A stretch of 6,096 bases of DNA from a bacterium (lineage in GTDB: Bacteria; T1Sed10-126), in the NCBI GenBank assembly GCA_003557545.1, contig PWOD01000211.1, forward strand, positions 1 to 6,096. The letters run 5' to 3'. Each line of letters begins with the position of its first letter. Within the stretch, counting starts at the first letter, position 1. Of the stretch, positions 1-5,711 are shown in pieces. The notes beneath the pieces are model-generated. The model was not told the origin of the DNA. It saw only the letters and a list, made by a program, of their open reading frames with translations, and ran no database searches. Made by a program: the position numbers and the translations under genes.

Positions 1-105
1 CGCAATAACTCCGGTGCCGAGATCAGCAGCGGTCATTATCTCTACCGCGTTCGTGAGCTTGACTCCGGCGCCCTGGAAACCGGACGAATCTCCATCGCCC
101 GCTAA
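1..105 (+). CDS. C-terminal 34 residues of a probable surface or secreted protein (5' partial)
   Basis: Frame 1 is open from the first base to a TAA at 103-105 and reads RNNSGAEISSGHYLYRVREL, then DSGALETGRISIAR. The SG-x-YLYRV core followed by a short hairpin and a terminal basic strand resembles the end of FlgD-type Ig-like or type IX sorting-like beta-sandwich domains, which usually end in SGVYFYR-x(n)-hydrophobic-R. Such domains close many large exported proteins in the FCB group and related phyla. Only the tail is visible, so neither the function of the whole protein nor its export route can be stated. The high GC of this piece suits an ordinary chromosomal gene. The reading frame is fairly secure and the domain call is tentative. 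Confidence 0.6.
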   Translation, partial: RNNSGAEISSGHYLYRVRELDSGALETGRISIAR

Positions 106-140
106 CCACCAGGCTGTCTTTTAACCGCTGTTTAATTTTT

Positions 141-158
141 CACCGGTTTATAGCGGTG
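141..158 (+). terminator. Weak hairpin after the partial gene, possible terminator
   Basis: CACCG (141-145) pairs with CGGTG (154-158) around an 8-base loop, 36 bases after the stop of the upstream partial gene. A competing pairing exists between ACCGCT (124-129) and AGCGGT (152-157). The stretch after the hairpin is AAAATTT rather than a T-run, so a classical intrinsic terminator is not shown. A weak or antiterminator-like fold is equally possible. Confidence 0.2.
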
Positions 159-186
159 CAAAATTTCATTAGAAGAGTTATGCGGC

Positions 187-215
187 TTCAAAAAATAAGA
201 GATTTCTGTTATCAT
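187..215 (+). promoter_or_regulatory. Candidate sigma70 promoter of the DegP/HtrA gene
   Basis: TTCAAA at 187-192 (4 of 6 to TTGACA) is followed after 17 bp by TATCAT at 210-215 (5 of 6 to TATAAT). A TG dinucleotide at 207-208 makes it an extended -10. Transcription would begin near 222, giving a leader of about 56 bases before the ATG at 278. No sigmaE-like or CpxR-like stress element was recognised. This is pattern matching only. Confidence 0.4.
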
Positions 216-263
216 ATATCTCTTCAAAGTTGAATCCAGTTTGAATTCCAATCTCTATTTTAC

Positions 264-270
264 AAGGAGG
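264..270 (+). promoter_or_regulatory. Ribosome binding site of the DegP/HtrA gene
   Basis: A full AAGGAGG lies 7 bases before the ATG at 278. This fixes the start and predicts efficient translation. Confidence 0.85.
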
Positions 271-277
271 AAATTCC

Positions 278-1798
278 ATGAAAATCTCCGAGGAACAGCG
301 TCGTCTACTGTTATTTACTTCAGTTTTAATGTTAACTTTTGGCTTTTTACTCGGAACTCTTAACTATGACCACAATCTTTTCAGCTGGGCTGCTTCGGAA
401 ACTGACCAACTAACAGGTCTGCAGCAGTCCGCTCCAGAACGACCCGCGGAAGCGATTCATGTGGCACAACAGTTGGAAACAGCAATTAATTATGCTGCTG
501 AGACAGCCCGGCCCGCTGTAGTTTCTATCATCTCGCGCTCTCGCGTCGAACAGGGGCGATTTCCCTTTGAAGGTTTTCCAGGCTTCGACGACCCCTTCTT
601 TCGACGTTTCTTTGGGCAACCGTTTGAAAGAGAACGGAGAGAACGAAATGTCGAGAACCTGGGCAGCGGTGTAATAATTGATTCGGATGGTTATATCCTG
701 ACCAACCGCCACGTTATCGAACGGGCCGACGAAATCGAAGTAGAGCTTATGGAAGGTAAAGATGTTGCTGCCGAACTGGTGGCATCCGACCCCCACTCTG
801 ACCTTGCAGTAATTAAGGTTGAACTGAACAATCTACCGGTGGCCAGCTTCGCCAACTCAGATGATGTGAAAGTCGGCCAGTGGGCAATTGCAATCGGAGC
901 CCCCTTTCGCTATAGAGATACTGTAAATGTTGGCCATGTGAGCGCCCTTCACCGGCGAATAGGGATCGGACGATATGAGGATCTGATCCAGACCGATGCC
1001 GCCATTAATCCAGGCAACTCCGGTGGGCCACTGGTCAATATCGAGGGTGAAGTGATCGGTATAAATACTGCCATTGCCACAGCGGGGGAACGGGGCAATC
1101 AGGGAATTGGATTTGCCATTTCATCCAACATGGCACGCCGAACAGCGGAAGATTTGATTGAACATGGAAGACCCCGCAGACCCTGGTTGGGAGTCACAAT
1201 CCAGAGCCTTACTCCAGAACTGGCCGACTATTTCGAACGAAAAGAAGGTGCCCTAATTGCTGAGGTGGCTGATGGAAGTCCGGCCCAAAAAGCCGGCCTT
1301 GAACATGGTGATCTAATCATTAAACTGGAAGAAACCCCGATTAGCTCAACTGACGAACTACAGCGCCGGGTGCTGAGCTACACAATAGACCAGGAGATAA
1401 CAGTCACGGTGAAACGGGACGGAGACAGACGGCAGTTCATTGTAAAGCTGGGAGAAGTCCCCATTGATGGCGCCGACAGCTTAATCACTGAGACTGACCA
1501 ACCGGCAGAGTTAGGGCTGGAACTTGAGGAAATACCGGCCGAACAGGCCGCTTCAGAATACAATATAGACCCACCAAGAACGGTCCTTAAAATCACCTCG
1601 GTGGAGCATCCATCGGCCGCTTCAGATCGAGGTTTTGTTGAGGGTGACCTGATTGTTGAGGTCGATCGGCAGCCGGTTTCCAGCCTTCAACAGTTTAATC
1701 GTCACATAAAAGAGCAGCAGGAAGCAGGACGTTCCAATCTTCTACTGCTGGTCAGACATCGCGGTGGATATTACTGGAGAGTTCTTCCAATTAATTAG
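278..1798 (+). CDS. degP: DegP/HtrA-family periplasmic serine endoprotease with two PDZ domains
   Basis: An envelope protease/chaperone that degrades or refolds damaged exported proteins. A basic and acidic N-tip is followed by one hydrophobic segment (about residues 10-28), an uncleaved anchor or signal peptide, so the rest faces the periplasm or cell exterior. The trypsin-like domain spans about 65-295. The catalytic triad is intact: His145 (TNRHV), Asp175 (HSDLAVIK) and Ser248 (NPGNSGGPL). An aromatic- and Arg-rich loop at 92-124 (FPFEGFPGFDDPFFRRFF) matches the regulatory LA loop. PDZ1 covers about 302-392, with GVTIQSL and SPAQKAGLEHGDLI. PDZ2 covers about 409-500, with the matching SAASDRGFVEGDLI core. 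The length of 506 residues is normal for a two-PDZ member. The start is fixed by the AAGGAGG at 264-270. The gene stands alone and converges with the minus-strand operon 2 bp beyond its stop. It could equally be labelled degQ or mucD; the subfamily is not resolvable here. Confidence 0.95.
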   Translation: MKISEEQRRLLLFTSVLMLTFGFLLGTLNYDHNLFSWAASETDQLTGLQQSAPERPAEAIHVAQQLETAINYAAETARPAVVSIISRSRVEQGRFPFEGFPGFDDPFFRRFFGQPFERERRERNVENLGSGVIIDSDGYILTNRHVIERADEIEVELMEGKDVAAELVASDPHSDLAVIKVELNNLPVASFANSDDVKVGQWAIAIGAPFRYRDTVNVGHVSALHRRIGIGRYEDLIQTDAAINPGNSGGPLVNIEGEVIGINTAIATAGERGNQGIGFAISSNMARRTAEDLIEHGRPRRPWLGVTIQSLTPELADYFERKEGALIAEVADGSPAQKAGLEHGDLIIKLEETPISSTDELQRRVLSYTIDQEITVTVKRDGDRRQFIVKLGEVPIDGADSLITETDQPAELGLELEEIPAEQAASEYNIDPPRTVLKITSVEHPSAASDRGFVEGDLIVEVDRQPVSSLQQFNRHIKEQQEAGRSNLLLLVRHRGGYYWRVLPIN

Positions 1799-1800
1799 AA

Positions 1801-2469
1801 TTAACTAGTTTCAGCGGGAAAAGCCAACAGCTCAATCAACTCTTCGGCTATTTCAACTGTATTGTTGCTGGTCAGCTGGCCGTGACCGTACAGACAGCCA
1901 ATAAAATCTGTCCCGGCAAATTCTGCTGCCTGCTGATCCGAACGACGATCACCAACCATTACAACCTCCTGCGGTTTAAGTTTTAACCGGGTAATCATTC
2001 TAACTATCAGTTGGCCTTTGCTTTCCCCCGGCCAATCACCCGCACAGATAAGTTTGGTAAAATAGTCTGCCAGCTCCTGGGCTTCAACCACCCTGTCTAA
2101 ATAGGCCCGGTCAGCATTGGTAACCACGGCCAGTTGATAGTTATTTTTCAAACTGGATAGAACCCTTTTAATCCCCGGGGCCAGAGTCCCGCCGCCAGAC
2201 TCGATCTTACCTAACAGAACATCGACCACAAACTCTCCGAGTTGCATGGTTTCCGAACCATTAAGCAGTGGAAAAAGATTTTGATAAATCTCTTCAACAG
2301 GATTACCAATTTCCGCTGTAATAGCTTCGCGGGAGGGCATTTCTACATCAGCTGAATGTTCACTGTTATACCGCTCTATGCCCTGTTGATAAGCTTCAAA
2401 CAACATCTCTCCGGAAAAAAACAGGGTGCCGTCAAGATCAAAAAAAACTGCCTTATAAATTTTGATCAC
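1801..2469 (-). CDS. HAD-superfamily phosphatase (HAD-IA, phosphoglycolate phosphatase-like)
   Basis: A soluble, Mg-dependent phosphomonoesterase of 222 residues, the usual length. Motif I is DLDGT with nucleophile Asp11 and acid Asp13. A helical C1 cap spans about 16-95. Motif II is VVTNAD (Thr117), motif III Lys151, and motif IV GDRRSD with Asp174 and Asp178, so the active site is complete. Cap class and motifs fit the group holding phosphoglycolate phosphatases and pyrimidine 5'-nucleotidases; the substrate cannot be read from the sequence. The start is a GTG at 2467-2469. An in-frame TGA lies two codons upstream and the next ATG (Met22) would delete the catalytic Asp, so GTG is the sensible choice. 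It overlaps the end of the HU-like gene by 17 nt without a clear Shine-Dalgarno, which suggests translational coupling. It is the last gene of the operon. Confidence 0.9.
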   Translation of the reverse strand: MIKIYKAVFFDLDGTLFFSGEMLFEAYQQGIERYNSEHSADVEMPSREAITAEIGNPVEEIYQNLFPLLNGSETMQLGEFVVDVLLGKIESGGGTLAPGIKRVLSSLKNNYQLAVVTNADRAYLDRVVEAQELADYFTKLICAGDWPGESKGQLIVRMITRLKLKPQEVVMVGDRRSDQQAAEFAGTDFIGCLYGHGQLTSNNTVEIAEELIELLAFPAETS

Positions 2470-2737
2470 GAATCATTTGACGAATTTTTTTGCCCGGTTT
2501 AAAGGTTGGAATAAATCGTTGTTTAACCTCGACCGATTCTCCGGTCCGGGGAGTTTTTACAGTTCGGGACTGACGTTTTCTCAAACCAAAACTACCAAAC
2601 CCCCGCAGCTCCAGCCGGCCATCCTGAGCCAGAAGAATACCGATCGATGAAAAAAAGGTTTTAACTATGGTGCGGGCTTCATACTCCGATATACCCCGGT
2701 CAGCCGCCAGCTTCGCAACCAGTTCTGAACGTATCAA
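2453..2737 (-). CDS. HU/IHF-family nucleoid DNA-binding protein
   Basis: A small basic protein of 94 residues that would form dimers and bend DNA. N-terminal helices (3-38) are followed by the signature RLELRGFGSFGLRKR (41-55). The two-stranded DNA-binding arm has the tip TPRTGE (62-67), where Pro63 is the intercalating proline. The closing IPTFKPGKKIR (76-86) is the family end motif. The basic arm and the 94-residue length resemble IHF subunits (especially beta) as much as HU, so 'HU/IHF' is as far as sequence reading goes. The start is TTG at 2735-2737, giving MIRSELV, which matches the family's usual MxKSEL opening. A GGGGG stretch 8 bases upstream is a poor Shine-Dalgarno. It begins 5 bp after the RNase HI stop and overlaps the HAD gene, so it is probably co-translated. 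Confidence 0.92.
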   Translation of the reverse strand: MIRSELVAKLAADRGISEYEARTIVKTFFSSIGILLAQDGRLELRGFGSFGLRKRQSRTVKTPRTGESVEVKQRFIPTFKPGKKIRQMIRDQNL

Positions 2738-2742
2738 ACTGT

Positions 2743-3510
2743 TTACCCCCGGCCCCGATCAACGGCTGACGTGGCCAACCAATCAGCTCGTTCATTCAGG
2801 GTAACTCCATCATGACCGGGCACCCACTCAAGAGATAGAGAGTCAAATTTTTCCAGTCTTTTATCGATTGTTTTAATTAATTCCTGGTTGGCCACCGGCT
2901 TACCACTGGAGTTAACCCAATTATTGCTCCGCCAGTTGTTTATCCAGTCAGTCAATGCCCGCTGAACATATTGACTATCAGTTTTTAATACTATTCTTTT
3001 TGAATAATCCCTGAGATGTTGCAGTGCGGTAAGAACAGCTTGAAGCTCTGCAATGCTGTTGGTTGCATGACCTATATACTGACTGATCTCTTTATAATTT
3101 ATCCCATCCCAGAAAACAACCCCGATGCCACTGGGACCGCTTCCACTGTTGGCCGGGGACGAGCATGCACCATCAGTATAAACAACTATATCATATTGTT
3201 CCGGTGGACTGAGATCCTCTAATTCCGCCGGTCTCTGTCGAACCACCTGAGGCTGACCACAGCGGGCCGGATCATAACAAGAACTGGACGGCATAGCCGG
3301 AGCGGCCTTAGGTTTGTTACCACCAGCTCCACAAACCGTTAAATTATCAGGGCGAACCGAATATTTTCTGGCATCATCGGACTTATTGTATTTCATCTCA
3401 ACCAGTCCATCCTCACCTACAACCAACTCTCCAGTATCATCTACCGGCGCCCAGACCTTATTGGAACGACCTGATTTTTTCGACTTGAAATAAAACCGTT
3501 TCCACTCCAT
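2743..3510 (-). CDS. rnhA: Ribonuclease HI with an N-terminal extension of about 100 residues
   Basis: Endonuclease that cuts the RNA strand of RNA-DNA hybrids (R-loops, replication primers). The RNase H fold occupies about 106-250, with all catalytic residues visible: Asp113 (YTDGAC), Glu155 (SIAELQAV), Asp178 (KTDSQYV), His233 (PGHDG) and Asp243 (RADWLA). The Trp-rich stretch at 189-198 (WINNWRSNNW) matches the handle region of bacterial type 1 enzymes. At 255 residues the protein is ~100 longer than the E. coli enzyme. The extra N-terminus has a compact basic part (1-60, with WKRFYFKSKKSGRSNKVWAPV) and a Pro/Ser-rich linker containing Cys60, Cys78 and Cys84. It does not resemble the known RNA-DNA hybrid-binding domain of eukaryotic RNase H1. 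The ATG at 3508-3510 follows an in-frame TAA two codons earlier and lacks an obvious Shine-Dalgarno. The gene lies 41 bp after the zinc-ribbon gene. Confidence 0.93.
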   Translation of the reverse strand: MEWKRFYFKSKKSGRSNKVWAPVDDTGELVVGEDGLVEMKYNKSDDARKYSVRPDNLTVCGAGGNKPKAAPAMPSSSCYDPARCGQPQVVRQRPAELEDLSPPEQYDIVVYTDGACSSPANSGSGPSGIGVVFWDGINYKEISQYIGHATNSIAELQAVLTALQHLRDYSKRIVLKTDSQYVQRALTDWINNWRSNNWVNSSGKPVANQELIKTIDKRLEKFDSLSLEWVPGHDGVTLNERADWLATSAVDRGRG

Positions 3511-3551
3511 TCGTTACGAAAACTTAAAGAAACCGTGATAACCGCAGCAGC

Positions 3552-4283
3552 TTAAGTTTCCGATTCACCCTCCTTCCAGTACAATATCCGCGAACAACTT
3601 TCACAGTAAAATATACTCCTCATCTGCCTTACTTCATTGATCCTCTGAGCCGGCACACGAGCATAACAACCCCCACAAACATGCTCCATTATAGGAACCA
3701 GAACGGGGAACTTTCGAAGTTTGATTTTTTCATACCGGGAGAGGAGCTGTTCATCAACCTCCCTCATCTCATCCTTCAGCTTTTCTCGCTTCTCCAGCTG
3801 TTTTTCCAGCTCGGCCTGGGTCTTTTTAAGTTGTGCTTTTCGTTCGGCCACAAACTCGTCGACCTCCCCCTGCGCCTCCTGTGTGGCCGCCATCAAGCTG
3901 GCTATTTCCTGTTCAACCTCACCGATTTCTTCGTCCAGCACCAGATACTGCATATCATTATCCTCCACCTGCTGCTTAAGACTTTCAATGCTGGCGTTTA
4001 TTTTGTCAAACTCCTCCTGTTTACTAACCTTAAATCTATCCCCCTGTTTTTTCTCTATCTTTGTTTCTAAAGCCTTCACATCCAGCTCCTTTTTATCTCG
4101 CCGCTTGATCAGATCAAACCGCTGGTCGACCAGTTCTTTATGCTGCTGTTCCATCCGCTCGACCGAACTTTCCTCTTTCTCAATCTGGGCCGGAATTTTT
4201 TCTATCAACTTTTCCAACCGGTTGATCTCTTTATCAACCTGCTGTAACTTTTCAATCACCTTAAGCTGTTTTCTAACACTCAC
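3552..4283 (-). CDS. Coiled-coil C4 zinc-ribbon protein (COG1579/DUF164 type)
   Basis: Residues 1-185 are almost entirely charged heptads rich in Glu, Lys and Gln, predicted to form a long antiparallel coiled coil. The segment FKVSKQEEFDKINASI (84-99) in the first half is typical of this family. The C-terminus carries a zinc ribbon, Cys203-GG-Cys206 and Cys227-ES-Cys230, separated by 20 residues. Length (243) and architecture match the widespread COG1579 family, whose role is not settled; nucleic-acid binding is usually proposed. The start is GTG at 4281-4283, sharing one base with the NIF3 stop (TAGTG) and preceded by AAGGAGG at 4291-4297 inside the NIF3 gene, so the two are translationally coupled. 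The NIF3/zinc-ribbon pairing is a conserved neighbourhood in many bacteria, which supports both calls. Confidence 0.92.
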   Translation of the reverse strand: MSVRKQLKVIEKLQQVDKEINRLEKLIEKIPAQIEKEESSVERMEQQHKELVDQRFDLIKRRDKKELDVKALETKIEKKQGDRFKVSKQEEFDKINASIESLKQQVEDNDMQYLVLDEEIGEVEQEIASLMAATQEAQGEVDEFVAERKAQLKKTQAELEKQLEKREKLKDEMREVDEQLLSRYEKIKLRKFPVLVPIMEHVCGGCYARVPAQRINEVRQMRSIFYCESCSRILYWKEGESET

Positions 4284-5107
4284 TATTTTGCCTCCTTCTT
4301 GCCAGATATATGTGGATGCACCAGGTATTTATAGGGATTTTGGCGGCGATAATAATCAACCTCTCCGGGAAATTCGATCTGCTTCTCCAGCAGCCTCCGG
4401 ATAAATTCCAAAAAGACAAGTTCCATCTCATAATGATCGAGAATAATCAGGCTGAGACCGGCCTGTCGTGCCTCCTCAACCTGATGATGTTTAAGATCAC
4501 CGGTGATATAAAGTTCGGCTCGGCTCACAGCTTCACTGCCGATCAAATCCCCGCCACTGCCTGTGCAGATGGCCACCTGTCTGACAACTTTATCGGTTTC
4601 CCCGACAACTGTCAGGCAATCCGGCTCAATCTGCTGTTCAACCAGCTTAACAATCTCCCCCAGGGATAACGCTGATTTATAATATCCCCGCCGTCCCATA
4701 CCGGCTCGGTCATTGTCGTCATCCGGGATCAACGGTACTGTTTCCTGCAGCTCTAAGTATTCACAAAATATATCGTTCAACCCACCCGGGCAACTATCCG
4801 CATTGGTATGAAGAGAAACAACTCCCAGAGATGATTTAATTGCCTTTAGCACCGCTTTTTGAAAAGGATCCCTGTCGGTTAGTCTATCAATTTTATTAAA
4901 AAATAGAGGGTGGTGAGTGATCAGCAGGTCACAATCTTCTGCTACTGCCAGATCAATAGCCTCCGGGGAGGGATCGACCGCCACCATGATCTTTTCAATC
5001 TCCTGTGAAGTGAACCCCACCATCCAGCCAACATTATCCCAGTCTTCAGCATACCCTTCTGGAACAGCCTCCAAAAGTTTACCGACCAGCTCTTCAGCTT
5101 GCACCAT
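4283..5107 (-). CDS. NIF3/DUF34 family dinuclear-metal protein (YbgI/YqfO-like)
   Basis: A member of the near-universal NIF3 family of hexameric toroids with two metal ions per subunit. The biochemical role is unproven; GTP cyclohydrolase-like product names are widespread but doubtful. Motifs appear in order: AEDWDNVGWMVG (20-31), Asp45, THHPLFF with His65 and His66, SLHTNAD with His100 and Asp104, CTGSGG (181-186), YITGDLKHHQ (200-209) and DHYEME with His225 and Glu229. The metal ligands are therefore all present. The length of 274 residues is the short form, without the extra PII-like insert of the ~370-residue Gram-positive proteins. The ATG at 5105-5107 is preceded by AAGGAGG at 5116-5122. 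It is the first gene of the five-gene minus-strand operon. Confidence 0.94.
   Translation of the reverse strand: MVQAEELVGKLLEAVPEGYAEDWDNVGWMVGFTSQEIEKIMVAVDPSPEAIDLAVAEDCDLLITHHPLFFNKIDRLTDRDPFQKAVLKAIKSSLGVVSLHTNADSCPGGLNDIFCEYLELQETVPLIPDDDNDRAGMGRRGYYKSALSLGEIVKLVEQQIEPDCLTVVGETDKVVRQVAICTGSGGDLIGSEAVSRAELYITGDLKHHQVEEARQAGLSLIILDHYEMELVFLEFIRRLLEKQIEFPGEVDYYRRQNPYKYLVHPHISGKKEAK
4291..4297 (-). promoter_or_regulatory. Ribosome binding site of the zinc-ribbon gene
   Basis: AAGGAGG on the minus strand, 7 bases before the GTG start and embedded in the last codons of the NIF3 gene. It decides in favour of GTG as the start and shows the two genes are coupled. Confidence 0.8.
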
Positions 5108-5115
5108 CTAACAGC

Positions 5116-5122
5116 CCTCCTT
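5116..5122 (-). promoter_or_regulatory. Ribosome binding site of the NIF3 gene
   Basis: AAGGAGG on the minus strand, 8 bases before the ATG at 5105-5107. It is the strongest translation signal at the head of the operon and fixes the start. Confidence 0.8.
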
Positions 5123-5140
5123 GCCTGCGAAGAGTTTACC

Positions 5141-5170
5141 AGCTGATTCTTAAAAATTGCCGAATCAACT
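5141..5170 (-). promoter_or_regulatory. Dyad in the leader of the NIF3 operon
   Basis: AGCTGATTC (5141-5149) and GAATCAACT (5162-5170) form 9-bp arms, 8 Watson-Crick pairs plus one G-T, around a 12-base AT-rich centre. The dyad ends 33 bp before the NIF3 start codon. It could be a repressor operator or a weak leader hairpin. The DNA just upstream on the minus strand (5171-5220) is very AT-rich and is the likely promoter region, but no -35/-10 pair there is convincing. Confidence 0.35.
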
Positions 5171-5494
5171 ACCATAACAGTTTTTTAAACAAGTTTATAA
5201 TAATATCACAAAGCTAAAAATAAGCATAGCTTGCTCTAAGAAAAAGCTGGTGGATTCTCTGCCATTCAGTCACCCGATTAATTAAAAATTAACAACCCGA
5301 AAGAATTTTAAAAGAAAATAATCTCACAAAACTTGATTACACAATGGTACTGACCGGTTAGAAAAACCACAACAATTCACTGGTTAGGGATTGGTCCGAC
5401 AGTTTTAAAAACCAATTGGACGACTAAATTAAGCAGGCTGAAAAAGCTCTGGCAGATGATGGGTTATCTTACCTGCGGATATTATCAAAATAAA
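5171..5494. other. AT-rich stretch without a recognisable gene
   Basis: No open frame with a start codon and ribosome site was found on either strand. Bases 5171-5220 probably hold the operon promoter. Around 5390-5424 there is a short dyad (ATTGGT 5390-5395, ACCAAT 5411-5416) and an imperfect direct repeat, ATTGGTCCGAC versus ATTGGACGAC. The plus frame at 5431-5493 reads KQAEKALADDGLSYLRILSK and then a stop, which looks protein-like, but it has no start and a stop lies just upstream. It may be a relic of a lost gene; this cannot be shown. Confidence 0.4.
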
Positions 5495-5520
5495 TAGGCC
5501 CAGAAAGATTTAAACCTATG
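5495..5520 (-). repeat. Degenerate copy of the 3' end of the neighbouring tRNA
   Basis: By hand alignment, 5495-5520 matches 5621-5646, the T-arm and acceptor 3' strand of the tRNA gene, at 20 of 26 positions in the same orientation, 126 bp apart. The acceptor strand and discriminator region (AGGCCCAG) and the T-loop core (GATTT-AACCT) are the conserved parts. The T stem no longer pairs and no 5' half is present, so this is not a working tRNA. It is most simply an old attachment-site duplication or a tRNA relic. Chance similarity cannot be excluded without a scored search. Confidence 0.45.
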
Positions 5521-5530
5521 CCTGAACCCC

Positions 5531-5548
5531 TGAGGGAATACTCCCTCA
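5531..5548. repeat. Perfect 7-bp hairpin between the tRNA and its degenerate copy
   Basis: TGAGGGA (5531-5537) and TCCCTCA (5542-5548) are exact inverted repeats around the 4-base loop ATAC. No T-run follows on either strand, so it is not a standard terminator. It lies downstream of the tRNA 3' end and could stabilise or help process the tRNA transcript. Confidence 0.45.
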
Positions 5549-5620
5549 AACTCCCTGGCAGGTCGCCACAAAATTCTCCCTGTTCTAAAACTTCCACCTA
5601 TATCCTGTAATTGGATTAAA

Positions 5621-5695
5621 TGGGCCCAGCAGGATTTGAACCTGCGACCTGCCGATTATGAGTCGGACGCTCTAACCAGGCTGAGCTATGGGCCC
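5621..5695 (-). tRNA. tRNA with anticodon CAT, probably tRNA-Ile2 (lysidine type)
   Basis: A complete 75-nt cloverleaf on the minus strand: acceptor GGGCCCA/TGGGCCC (7 bp), D arm GCTC/GAGC, anticodon loop CTCATAA, T arm GCAGG/CCTGC with loop TTCAAAT, discriminator A73. CCA is not encoded. The anticodon CAT serves Met or, after C34 becomes lysidine, AUA-reading Ile. Bases C4-G69 and C5-G68, which TilS uses to separate the two in E. coli, are present. So are U12-A23, C29-G41, A37-A38 and A73 of the Ile identity set; elongator Met of E. coli has U4, A5 and U29. I therefore favour Ile2. One oddity is that the top pair of the anticodon stem (27-43) is a U-C mismatch. The tRNA call is near certain; the isotype is inferred. 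Confidence 0.93.
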
Positions 5696-5711
5696 GTTTG
5701 GTTGGAAAAGC

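Noticed and set aside
410-796. Minus-strand open frame inside degP
   Set aside because: It lies wholly antisense to the protease domain, shows no family motif and has no ribosome site.
2453-2737. HU/IHF gene as the accessory factor of the nearby integrase
   Set aside because: It sits inside a housekeeping operon 3 kb away with chromosomal base composition; nothing ties it to the element.
3511-3551. RNA gene (for example RNase P RNA, often near NIF3/zinc-ribbon genes) between the zinc-ribbon gene and rnhA
   Set aside because: Only 41 bases are available, far too short, with no recognisable conserved core.
3681-4404. Long plus-strand open frames opposite the zinc-ribbon and NIF3 genes
   Set aside because: They are Ser/Cys/Phe-rich mirror translations of Glu/Lys-rich coiled-coil codons, have no ribosome site, and lie antisense to well-supported genes.
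4942-5175. Minus-strand frame overlapping the start of the NIF3 gene
   Set aside because: It is a shifted reading of NIF3 DNA with a Trp/Arg-rich, low-quality translation; NIF3 has the motifs and the ribosome site.
5621-5695. Initiator tRNA-fMet
   Set aside because: The 1-72 pair is a Watson-Crick G-C and the anticodon stem lacks the three G-C pairs next to the loop that mark initiator tRNA.
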